Source of the DNA: Sphaerolaimus hirsutus
Taxonomy: Eukaryota > Nematoda > Chromadorea > Monhysterida > Sphaerolaimidae
Length of the DNA: 64,000 nt
Assembly: GCA_964036195.1 (NCBI GenBank)
Contig: OZ038455.1
Coordinates: 11,363,855 to 11,427,854 of the forward strand
Direction: 5' to 3'
A program made the translations under genes and the position numbers. Positions 10,701 through 22,700 of this stretch are shown piece by piece. Positions within the stretch are counted from its first letter, which is position 1; every line of letters begins with the position of its first letter. Under the pieces are notes generated by a model. It saw only the letters and a program-made list of their open reading frames with translations, made no database searches and was not told where the DNA came from.

Positions 10701-13700
10701 ACTGCCAATCAGGGCTAACGGCGTAAAATTTCACTGAATCACTGAATTTCACTGCCTGAGTCAGGTTGTTGAAAAAATTTAGTAGAATAGTTCAGTAGAA
10801 ACGTGCCATTTGACTCAATTCCCCCCCCCCATTCCCAGGCTGCCGCCAGTGCCAAATTCGCCCACTGCGCGCAGTGGCGCCGCTGAAGTCGCCAGCAACG
10901 CTGATGGAAATAAAAACACGTTTGTTACACGTTTTCGTGTTGTTTTTGCTTTTGTATACTTATTGGATGCATGTGCCTCTGTGCATGTTTACCCGCTGTG
11001 CATGTCAGGGGTATTTTGAATTTTGACCCTCCAGGGGGTTGGATAGATTGCTCCTCTGGAGTGATAGATAGCCGGATAAAATTTTTTGGGGGGGTTCGCG
11101 TGGGTTCAATATGTAGGCTTTTTCAAGATGTAGAAAAATGGTAGAAAAATCGCTAAAAGTAGGTGAAAAAGTACTAAAAATGGGTGTACACTAGGGTTCA
11201 AACGGGATCCCGATCCCGAGAAATTTCGGGATTTCGTGGTCCTGATCCCGATCCCGAAACCTCAATCCCGATCCCGATCCCGAAATTTGAAAAAGCCAAT
11301 CCTGATCCCGAGACTTTGAAAACGCCAATCCCGATCTTGAAAAAATGCCCCAATCCCGATCCCGATCCCGAGAAAATTCACAGACACAAAAGGTGACAGA
11401 AATGGCACTTTTAATGGACCATTATGTATGCAGTATTCAAAAATTTTGCGCGCAAGCGCACATTTGCCAACCACCCTCTATATCTCTGTTGCGTGGGCAT
11501 GGACACCACTACAAATGTACTTAATACAGTGCCCATTACCATAGTTTAAGGTTAATACACATGCATATATGGTAGACAGTGGTGTGAATGCCAATGCCAG
11601 GCCCCAATTGCGCAGTGCCTAAATGAATCTATAGCATTGTTTTGAATGCCAATTTAATCCAATGTTTCTGGCATCCATTGTTTTTGGTGTTTTAAATCAT
11701 TTTGTGAAATGTCAGGAACAGGGTTGGCAAAATCTCAGAAAAGAATAAAAATAAAATGGAAAATTGAAGAATAAAAAAAAATAAAATAAAATGGAAAATT
11801 TCAAAATAAAAATAAAAATTGTATAAAAATTCAAATTTTTGTAAAATTGTATACAAATTCATATTTTTGTAAAAATTATATAAAAATTCATATTTTTTGT
11901 AAAAAATTTTTCTGTTGTTTATAGTTCAACCTGTTCATTCGCGGAGCTGGGGCAGTCCCAAGCCATGTAAAGTGTCAAAATGTCATATGAAATGGAATGG
12001 AAAGTGTTAATTTTCATGAAAATGTTAAGTAAAGTGTCAATTGTCATGACAAATATAATTTTAAGTGGAAACTGTGAAGCAAATTGTATCCAAATCTTAT
12101 CTTTTGTATCCAAATCTTGTTGTTTTTGTGACCAAATATTATGTGAACATTTGGATACAAAAACATAACACATAAACTAGCTAACAATACCTACTGCATG
12201 CAACTTTTGCAAAGTAATGGAAAAATTTGTCACATGTTTTTCATGTTTAGGTCTAATTATCACATTTTTCTGACCTTGCATGGAAGATTCTGATTTTTTG
12301 TAAAATTTCTGTAAAATTTTTGTAAATTTTTTGTAAAATAGTCCATTTTATTATTTTATTATTATTTTGGAATAAAAAAAAATAAAAAAAAATGAAACAA
12401 GAATAAAATTAAAATAAAATACATTTTTATACAATTTTTATACAATTTGTATACAAATGATTTTTATAAAACCAACCGTGGTCAGGAACCCCTCCCCCCC
12501 CCTGAAAACCAAATTTTTAAGCCTAAATCCCGATCCCGAAAAGTCAATCCCGTTTGAACCCTAGTGTACACTACAAAAAATAGCTGAAAATAGATAATAA
12601 AACACATGAACTAGTGATTTTGAAGGTGAAAATCTGTAAATATGTTTGTAAATTAGCGATTTTGTGGGATTAGGGAAAATTAGGGTCTACAGGCACACCG
12701 GGTTCACATGCACAGAAGGCCTCAGTCGTCTGTATTTACATTGTACGGGGCGGAGCAAAAAATAATACAAATCCCAGTTCCTAAGTGGGCGCGTGTGCTC
12801 TTGGGTCTGGCATTGGGATGGTAACCGGAATATGCCTATTGTACTATGGTTATATAGAGTTGGGCGATAGAGAAAAATGTCTGAAATTTAGCTGAAAAAT
12901 TGTCCGTGTGCGAAGCATTGCAGAACCTTCTCGCATGAGCCTACATTCCCATCTACGTGTTGTGCTAGTCCAATCATTAATTTCCTTCTGTCGTTAAGCT
13001 GATTAAAAACTGTTGACATCTTAAGTACCGCAATCGTTTCTTGTTACTGTGTTAATGGGGTCGAAAAAAATAGTAGTTTATACTACAAATAGTTTTTTTG
13101 CGGGATCGGTACTGTAAATTCACGATATTTTCACCGACTATTTTGAGACGAGATCATGATCAGAAATGCATGTATTTTGATACTCGTTTGTATATGACTG
13201 AGTCATATGCCGTGCCATTTAAAAACTGTTTCAGCTGTTCCCAGTGCAAGCTAACCGGTTCAAACCGGTTACATAACGGTTTATATACTTTCCTCGGTCA
13301 TATCATGTGCTCCGGCTGCACTTGTGGAAGTCGCCATCCAATTACCGTATTTATTGTAATAGAACGGCACCTCCAATAGAGCGGCGTGCGTTGGCACTTA
13401 TTTGCACTTACGAAAAATAGTGCGGTGGCTCCATAAAGCGGCAGGTAAAAAGTTGACGAAAAAATAGAACGGTGCTTTTCTATTAGCAGAGATACGGTAG
13501 CAAACTAGCGTTCAGTTCACCAGCTTTATGTCTAGTTTTTTATTGCTTGATGGGACGATGTCTGGCATTGCGTAATTATTTTTCAGTGAGTATTAAATGA
13601 ATTATTGGGACGGGCATAATATTGAAATGCGGGAAAATTCGCAATGTTACAAATACATGCATTGGGCGACAACAATGAACTTAAATGTTACGTACCTATT

Positions 13701-16700
13701 CTTTAGTAGTACATCCTGCATTACTAAGGCTCAAATTATTTGGACAAAACTTGAAACGTGGGCGTAGAAACGGGCCGGCGGTGGGCGACAACACGTCGCC
13801 GCGCTTCCCGCTGCCGTCGCAGCAGCCCGCGCCCGAGGTGCGCTTCGGCGCCGTGCCCGCCCTGAGCGTGTCTAGACAGGTCTCCCAGCTGACCGAGGGA
13901 GACTCGGACAGACAGGTTGGTTCTGGCGCGCAAATCTAATTTCAAAGTCATTGGAATTAAAGTTTTATTTAAATCTTCCGTAACATGAGATAAAAATCAA
14001 GGACAGTTAAGAAATTGATGTATAAAAGTATCTTAATTTTTGGTAAATACCGATTTTTTATCAATCTTTGATACTCGGCATACGCTCTGAACATGGGCCT
14101 TTGCAAGGATGGCCCAAACCAGGGGTCTCCAAGATTTTGGCCCTCGCGGGGGCTGGATAGATAGCAAATCGCTCCTCCGGAGGGATAGATAGCTGAAAAA
14201 TTTTTCTGGGGGGGGGCTGGCGGGGGCACAATATATATGTTTTTTCAAGGTTAAGAAAGCAGAAAGGGGAAAAAATCGCTAATAATCAGTTAAAAGTAGC
14301 CAAAAGTAGGTTTTAAATGGCTAAAAATAGGTATATAACCATGCATATAGCCGGAAAGCACGATTTTGAAGGTGAAAAACTATTAAAAGGTGCGAAAATT
14401 AGTGATTTTGAGCGAAAATTGGGGTAAAATTTCTCAAAAACCACTCCAGATAGATAGATAGCTGAGCGATTTGGGGGGGGGGGGTCTTTGGGGGTAGTAG
14501 CCAAAATTTTTGCCTCGGGATAGATAGATAGCTGAGCGGCCTCCTGAATAGATAGATAGCTGGCCGATAGATATATAGCTGGCCGATCAACCTTCAAATC
14601 AACCTTAACAAACAATCAAACCCCCCAAACCCCCCTCAGATCCCCTCCCGCACGCGCGCCGGTTCCCGTCTGAGCGGCGCCGACGTGGAGAAGTTCGCCC
14701 GGCTGCGGCACGCGCTCGGCGCCCTGGACGACGAGTCGCAGATCGGCGACGGGGCGGAACACTCGGCCGACGCCAGCGCCGCAGCTAGTAGGAGGTTACT
14801 TTCCCCTGAACAGCCCACCCCCCCCCCCCCCGCAAATTGCCTAGCTATCTAGCTATCCGGAGCGCTTTTGAGCAATTTTACCCTAATTTTCGCCCAAAGT
14901 CGCTAATTTTCACATTTGTTATAGATTTTCACCTTTAAAATCACTAGGTCATGTGATTTTATGCATATTTTCAGCTTATTTGCATATTTGCATATTTTCA
15001 GCTTGCCGGGTATAGTTAAATGCGCGCCGGTTCTGGATGCGTCATGGGTTTACACGCGTAATGGCACATGGCTGGTTGCGCTGCCACCGCGCAACCATTT
15101 CGGCTTGGCGCGACCCCCTTTGACGCCGTCAAATGGCGCCATTCCATCGCTTGCCAGATGGCCGCACAATGCAACCATTTAGCTATTTACGTGGACACTG
15201 TCGCATATTTGCATTTTCACCCAGTCTCCGTTATTTTTCTTGCTAACAGCATCTTTTTCAAAATCATACGAATAAATGTCATCCTCGCAGATCGTCATTC
15301 AAACGTGGCATATCACGGACGCGGCCGTCGTGGAACACGTCCAGGTGCGACACGTTGGCGCTGCGCACACTGGTACACCACCGAAATTTGGGAAACTAAT
15401 AGATCTGTTTTGAACGCATTTGAGTTTACCAGAATATGGTGTCTGTGTCAACTACTGTTGAAAGCGATCATAAATCCGCCATTCTGGTGAATTCAAATGT
15501 GTCCAAGACATATTTACGAGTTGCCCAAAATTTAACGGTGTACTACTATGCCCGACCATTACACCCGCATTCATCAACCAACTAAAACGCGTGTGCGCCG
15601 CGCAGACAAAATCTCCCACCACGTCCACCGCCCCATCCATACGGGCGCGCCGCGAGCCGCATGTCCGCGCTGGACTACGGCCGGAGCATGAGCCGACTTC
15701 ACGCTGCCAACAACGGCCTGGTGCCAGTCCCGGACCCTGTAAAATGACCCGTAAAATGTCAAATGTCACGCAAAGCGTCAAAAGTCACGTAAAATGCCCG
15801 GTAAAATGGCAGACGTGTACGTTTCCCATTTTACCGGCCATTTTACGTGACTTTTGACACTTTGCGTGACATTTGACACTTTACAGAGCACTTTACAGGC
15901 TCCGGGACTGCCCCCAGGAGGCGGCCACGTCGATCGTGTCGATGGCGTCCGTCAAGCCGGAGGACTTCTCGCGACCGTTGTACAGGAAGGACGTGTTGTA
16001 CGCGGGGAGTGTGGTGGGCCTGGATGAGTGCAAGAGGGTTGGTAACGATTTGCAGGCGTATAGACAGATCCAGGTGGCTGTGCCTGTGGTGCAGGGTGAG
16101 TTGGGTGGGTTGGGCGAGCGGTTTTGAGGGTGGTTGTGTCCGGATTGCGGTTTGATCCTGCCCCTTTTCACGAATGATTTGAACGAAAACTATACCAAAA
16201 GGGTTGATTTCACTTGCATATCATTCCGGTGTCACTTTGCCGTTTTTTGGTGAATTAGCAAATCAATCGGGCAAGGAGTTGATAAGTCCACACCTGCCAA
16301 GATATTTGTGGATAGAAAAATAGGAAGAAAGTCGATAGGACCAATCAGGGATAGGAAATGGGGGTGGGGCAGGCCTGATACGCACACGTGCCCGATACGC
16401 ACATATGCCCGTTTTTTTCACTTTACTCATATCTGAAAATCACTTGAAAAAGTGTCAAGTGAAAAAAACGGGCATATGTGCGTATCGGGCACGTGTGCGT
16501 ATCAGTGCACGCCCATGGGGGTAACCCCCCCCCCCAAAAAAAAAAACCCCGCCCAGCGATATATGCATCTATACCGGAGGGCGCTCAGGTATCGATCCCC
16601 CGTGATTAGGGTTGGGACGATATGACTTTTCGATATCGACATTCGATATTCGATATTTTTTCTGAAACTCGATATTCGATATCGATACGATATGGACCCT

Positions 16701-19700
16701 CGATATCGATATTCGATATTCGATATTAAAAAATGCTCGATATTCGATATCGATATTTCGATATTTTCGATATTTTGCTTTTGGTATAGCAGGGCATATC
16801 TCATTTGGCATATTGCATTTCCATTTGATCACAAACCCAACTGATCATCTCTACTGAAAAGTAGATGATACAAATTTAAATGGCACACAATGATCAAAAT
16901 GAGAAAATGATTTAAAAATGTGACAGATGTGGTAAGGAAAAGGTGCCAGCTCCATTTATAGGTGCCATGTCATGGTACCATTGATGTTTTCATGGTGTAA
17001 GTAGCTATTAAACATACATATACTCTTATGTGAACATCTGAGAGAGCCTTTGCACAAGATTTGATGCTGCCGCAAGTGCTGAAACAAAAATACCTGTCAT
17101 GTGAGAACAAGGTGCGCGCTTGCGCGCAAAATTTGTCAAAATTGCTTATCAAATCGCCTTCTAATAGGGGTTACGTACCCTATCCCCCCATGGACATCTT
17201 CCCCCCTGGGTTGATATAGCCCTTGAGGACTACATCAGCCCGAGGACTACTTCGACCCGACTTTTATAACGTGGGGGGAAGTAGTCCTCCATACAAAATA
17301 GTATTAAATAGTACATTGACCCCCGCCCACTCTAATTACTCTATTGGGGCGTCTGTTTGGCCATGGGAATGTGTGCTATGTGATTTTTTATTTTATCTAA
17401 TGTGATGCAAGAACAACACTTGCATCAGTTTAAAAGTATTTATTGACGCGTGGCGCACCACAGTTATGCACGCGTCTGTTAGGCCCATTGGCATCGATTA
17501 TTGATTGTGTGAGTGCATGAAGAAAAATGCATGCAACTTCAAAACTCAATTTCTCGGCCATTTCTCAGCCGATTTTTACCACTGAACACTTAAAATGATC
17601 AGAATCACATGGAGATTTCATTTTTAATGGTGTTGCATGTGTAGCAGTATGGTAATCATAACAGACAAAATGCCAATGGACCACAGACAAAACATTAATT
17701 CAACACAGACAAAAAATCAATGCAACACAGACAAAACATCAATGCAACACAGACAAAACACCAAGGGATCACAGACAAAATGCTTTGGCATTTTGTCGTG
17801 TTGCATTGGTGTTTTGTCTGTGTTGCATTGATGTTTTGTCCGTGTTGCATTGATGTTTTGTCTGTGTTGCATTGATGTTTTGTCTGTCATGATTACCATA
17901 ATGCAACACATGCAACACTGTTAAAAATGAAATCTCAATGTGATTCTGATCAGTTTAAGTGTTCAGTGGTGAAAATCGGCTGAGAAATGGCCGAGAAATT
18001 GAGTTTTGAAGTTGCATGCATTTTTCTTCATGCACTCACAAATTCGATAATCAATGCCAATGGGCCTAACCAACGCGTGCATAATTGTGGAGCGCCACGC
18101 GTCAATAAATAATTTTCAATGCATCTGTTGTCTTATGTTACATAGCAGTCAAGACAAATGGGTCAAAAGGAGGGTGGCCCACATTGAAAGTGCAAACTCA
18201 AATTGCATTTTCATCGAAATGCATTTCATACATTCATTTATTTATGTAGACATATTTTAACTTAGAATGAGATTCTTTAAATTGTGTTTTGCATTTCTAA
18301 TTCTATGTATAGATGTGGTTATACAGCTCTTTACATACACGATAAAATTGAATTTGCACTCAAGAATTTTTTTTCTCGCTTCACTGACTACACACTATAC
18401 AATAAAAACTACCATATCCCATCCAAATAAAACCACTTTTTAACTCTCATTACAATTACATTGCTCTCACAATTTAACACATTCTCTCACATTGCTATTT
18501 GAGCCACACTGTAATGTGATGGGCACTATAGTTTTCAGCATGCAGAGGTCACCTAAATATTGACCTTCTGCTGTGACCTTCGCGGGCAACAGGTCAATAT
18601 GTACGCAAGGCCGCATGCAGCGGGTCAATGAAATGCATAATGGGTTGATATAGTCCTCATAACTCAAGGACTGTCGGGCGATATAGTCCTCGAGGACTAT
18701 ATCATCCCCCGGGGGAAGATGTCCATGGGGGGATAAATACCTGTAATCTTCTAATAGTGCCATTCCTGGCTTATTTGAAGTCAGGCCCAGGGAGTATAGA
18801 ATATCGAAAATATTGAAAAAATGGTCGATATTCGATATCGATATTCGATATTTTTTCAAAATTTTCGATATCGATATTCGATATTCGATATGAAAAAATA
18901 GTCGATATCCGATATTCGATATTCGATACGATATATCGTCCCAACCCTACCCGTGATCGTAGCAGTATCATTCTTGTAAATGATCTTTGATTGTAAATCT
19001 TTGCCAATTTCTTTTTTTTTTACATTATAATTTTTTGCCATTTCCAGACCCGTGGGCGGCGCCGCCGGAGGTGAAAATCGTTAAAAGACACCGCTTCGAT
19101 CTGAGCGCGTTTCTCAGCGTTCTTAACGAGATGGCCGATTTTTCGATGGTCAAGAAGCCGACAGTTTTGTGCCTGTGCATTGCGAATGTGTTCGGTCGGT
19201 GTTTGAATTTTAGAGTGTAGGGAAGAGGAGCGGTTTTACGGTAGACTTTTACGAGTTCTTTAACCGTTTTGTATTAAGGAAAGGCGTTTTTGCCTTTTCA
19301 AAACAACCTTTTTGGTTTATTGGCCATTTGTCCATTTTTCAAAAAAAAGTACAGCGTTGAAAAACATCCGTTTTGTCGCTAATTTTTTTGCAAAACGTTT
19401 TTGCATTGAAAAACGTTTTCCCATCTCTAGTAGGACATGTAGCGTATCTCTACCTTGAATTTCGATTGCGCAGGGATGCTGGCTTACTACGTGCCATTTG
19501 TTTTTCTTCCGGCCAGGGCGGAGGCCTTGGGCATCACCCCCGAAGACGCTGGCTTACTGCTGTCGTTGATAGGTGAGTCATTTCATTTTGGAATTTTTTT
19601 GGTTTTTCTTATGACGAGGTTCTTTTCGGGTTGCAGTTAGATTTATACACTAGCGGCCAGAATAGTTGAGACTCTCCACCGTTGTCTCATAAGAGAAATT

Positions 19701-22700
19701 TGTTCAGGTAAGGTCCGACTGTGTTTGCATGCACGCCACTCCTCAACCGCTGAGCGAAAATAGTTGATATTGAAATATAATGTAATTTTATGTCGGGGCT
19801 AACGTGAAAATCGATGGCATCTTTCTATGGCTCCCCTTACCTAAGATATGGTGGGTCTGAAAAAAAGTAAATTTTACCAAAAAAATTTGGGTGTCGCCCA
19901 GAACTAACAAAATTTGCATGTATAAATAACTTGCTCATTTGTCGACCGATTTTTGTCAATCGACTTTTAAAATGATCACAAATGATTGGAGAGTTCATTT
20001 TTGAGGTCGAATCAGCGATGTAGAATTGTGCATACCGTATTACCTCGAATTATCTCCCCCTTGAATTAACCCCCCCCCCTCGAAATACCCCCCCTAAAAT
20101 TCGGCTGAGGAAATAATAAATCCCCCCATTTTTGAGGTCAAATCGGTGATGTAGAATTGTGCATAAATATATCGATTTGGGCCTGCGGTTATTGATACGG
20201 ATGAAAGGCAGAAGTTTGAAGTGCTATAACTTTTGATTGGTAAGATATATCGATCTGAATTTTTCGGTATTGTGTTTCTCTCAATCAATAGTATAAGAGA
20301 GCATGTTCAGAAACAAAAATTATTTTTTTGTGTTAAAAAAATGGGTAAATCGGCATATGATATTTATACGATAATATGACGTCATAAATGGAATCTGCAG
20401 GTTGTCCCGATCATTGTAAGAGTTGAATGATCCAAATCGGCCCAGAAATGGCCAAGTTATTAAGCTTCAAAGTCAATCACCCAGCTTGGCCAGATTTTTT
20501 TATATTTATTGACCACCTTTTTATAGACCCCCCCCCTTATCTAGTCACTGGGGTGTCACAAATTTTTTAGTCATAGTCCCGACCTGAAAACCCAACATAC
20601 TCAAACAGCATCAAAATTGGGCCAGGGACAAGCGATTGAGAAGCAACAAAAGGGTGGTGGACCCCCAGTCTCCCATTTCTCTAGGGTGAAAAGTCTCAAC
20701 TATTCTGGCCGCTAGTGTATTTTGTCGAGTATCGTGGATTTGTCATATACTGTATCTTTGACCTAATTTTGGAATGGTTTTTGAAATCGTAACAAACAAG
20801 TCTGTCTAAATGTATGTCTATTTCCAGGCTGATCCAATATATATCAATCGTAAATACTTTCCAACCGTTAAAAAACGGCTGGGACCCTAGCGCTTTTTTA
20901 AATAATGGCGTTTAAAAAAAACGGTGATAAAAACGTTGGTCATCCCTACTCAAACCCCAAAAACCAACCCCCCCCCTCACCACCCAGGCGTGTCGAACAC
21001 GATCGGGCGGGTGGCCTTCGGCTGGCTGGCCGACCGGCGGTGCTGCACCGCGCTCGGCCTCAGCAACGGCGCCATGGGGCTGGCGGGCGTCATGTCCTGC
21101 GCCCTGATGCTCGTCACCCAGTACTGGGGCATGGCCGTCTATGCGGTTGGGTTCGGATTGGCTGCGGGTTGGTTTGGGGGGGGGGGGGAGGGAAATGGGT
21201 CCCTACCGGGAGGGGGTGGTGCTGATCATGTTAGGGGTAGGGTTGGTAAAAATCGAGTTTTTAACGACCCCGATTTTTAAAAAAATGATCCGATTAATAA
21301 AAAATCGCTTGCCAACCCTAGTCGTGGGTCTACGATGGGGGTCCATTAATCGACTAGATATCGTTCTATCTATCTATCCCGGAGGTTGCCCAGCTATTTA
21401 CAATTCTATCCTGAGGCGAAAATTTTGTCTACCATCCTCTAGTGATGGCCAGCGCTTTTTTAACCGCTTTTTTAAAAAAGCTCAGGAGTCCCAGCACGTT
21501 TTTTAAAATACCCCCGCGTCCCAATCAATCACGGAACCCCCCATCCGGTATAACTAAAAGTTAGGGGTATTCTAGATTTTGACCCTATGGGTGTTGGATA
21601 GAGATAGCTGAGCGGCCTCCCAGATAGATAGCTGGAACAAAATGGGGGGGGGGTTGCGTGGGTTCGATATATCGGCTTTTTCAAGGTGTATAAGGGTGAA
21701 AAATCGCTAAAAGTAGGTTAAAAATGGGTATATAGTACTAAAATATGCAGTTAGACACATGAACTAATGATTTTGGAGGTGAAAATCTATAAAGAGCTAT
21801 GAAAAATAGCTAGTTTGAGCGAAAATAATCCTATAGTTTCTCAAAAATCGCTCCAGATAGGTAGATAGCTGGCCGGTTACGGGGGGGGGGGGGTTAGGGG
21901 ATAGTAGCCCCCTACGGTACCCCGCACCCGTTATAACAAACAGTTCATTCATAATCTCTCCGCATTGCCCCATCTCAGCCGCATTCATCGCGCTCACGTC
22001 CATCGTGCTGGTGGAGCTGGTGGGGCTGGAGGCGCTCACGAGCAGCTACGGCATCATCTGCTTGTTTAGGGGCGTCGCCTGCCTTGTTGGACTGCCGCTC
22101 GCTGGTGGGTGGGGGGTGATATTTTTGTGTTGTTAGGGGGTTTGAGAAGTTCGGGTGGTTGGATGATTTTTTAGATCAGTTTTTCACATTGATGATGACG
22201 CACCACGCACTGAAATTTTGTGTTATGCGTTCGAACGTTTTTTGTATGCGGAAGCGGAAATCATCTTCACAATTTCTAATTTTTTGATAAAAACACTGGC
22301 CCACTAAAAGTGTCGAGTTTGGAGTAAAAGTTCCTTCAAGCAATTTTTGCGCGTCGGCCTAACTATTTCCTTGTACACTTTCGGTTTGGTAGATTCGTTT
22401 TTCCACGTTTGTAGTTCCGCGTCCAAAAAAAACAACGTTCGAGGCAGAATTCCGTATACAACTCGGTTGCCATTTTGCAGGGCATTTTCCATGACTTTTG
22501 ACACTTTGCATGACACTTGACATTTTACACGGTCTGGCACTGGCACCTAGATAGCAACACTACCCACACCCTTCCCCAGGCGTAATCTACGACGCGATGG
22601 GCAGCTACGACATGTGCTTCGTCTACGCCGGCGTCCTGTTCACCGTGTCCGCCCTGCTCGGCCTGCTCACCTGGCTGATCCAGTTCCGCGCCGCCCGCCT

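Noticed and set aside
11184..11474. Frames rich in DPDPE/PIPIPK (also 38913-40189)
   Set aside because: Translation of cccgatcccgat arrays in MITE arms, not genes.
17690..17900. Possible CRISPR-like array (22-bp acacagacaaaacatcaatg repeats)
   Set aside because: Repeats are adjacent without unique spacers and invert at the centre of a palindrome in animal-type DNA; a tandem repeat in a MITE.
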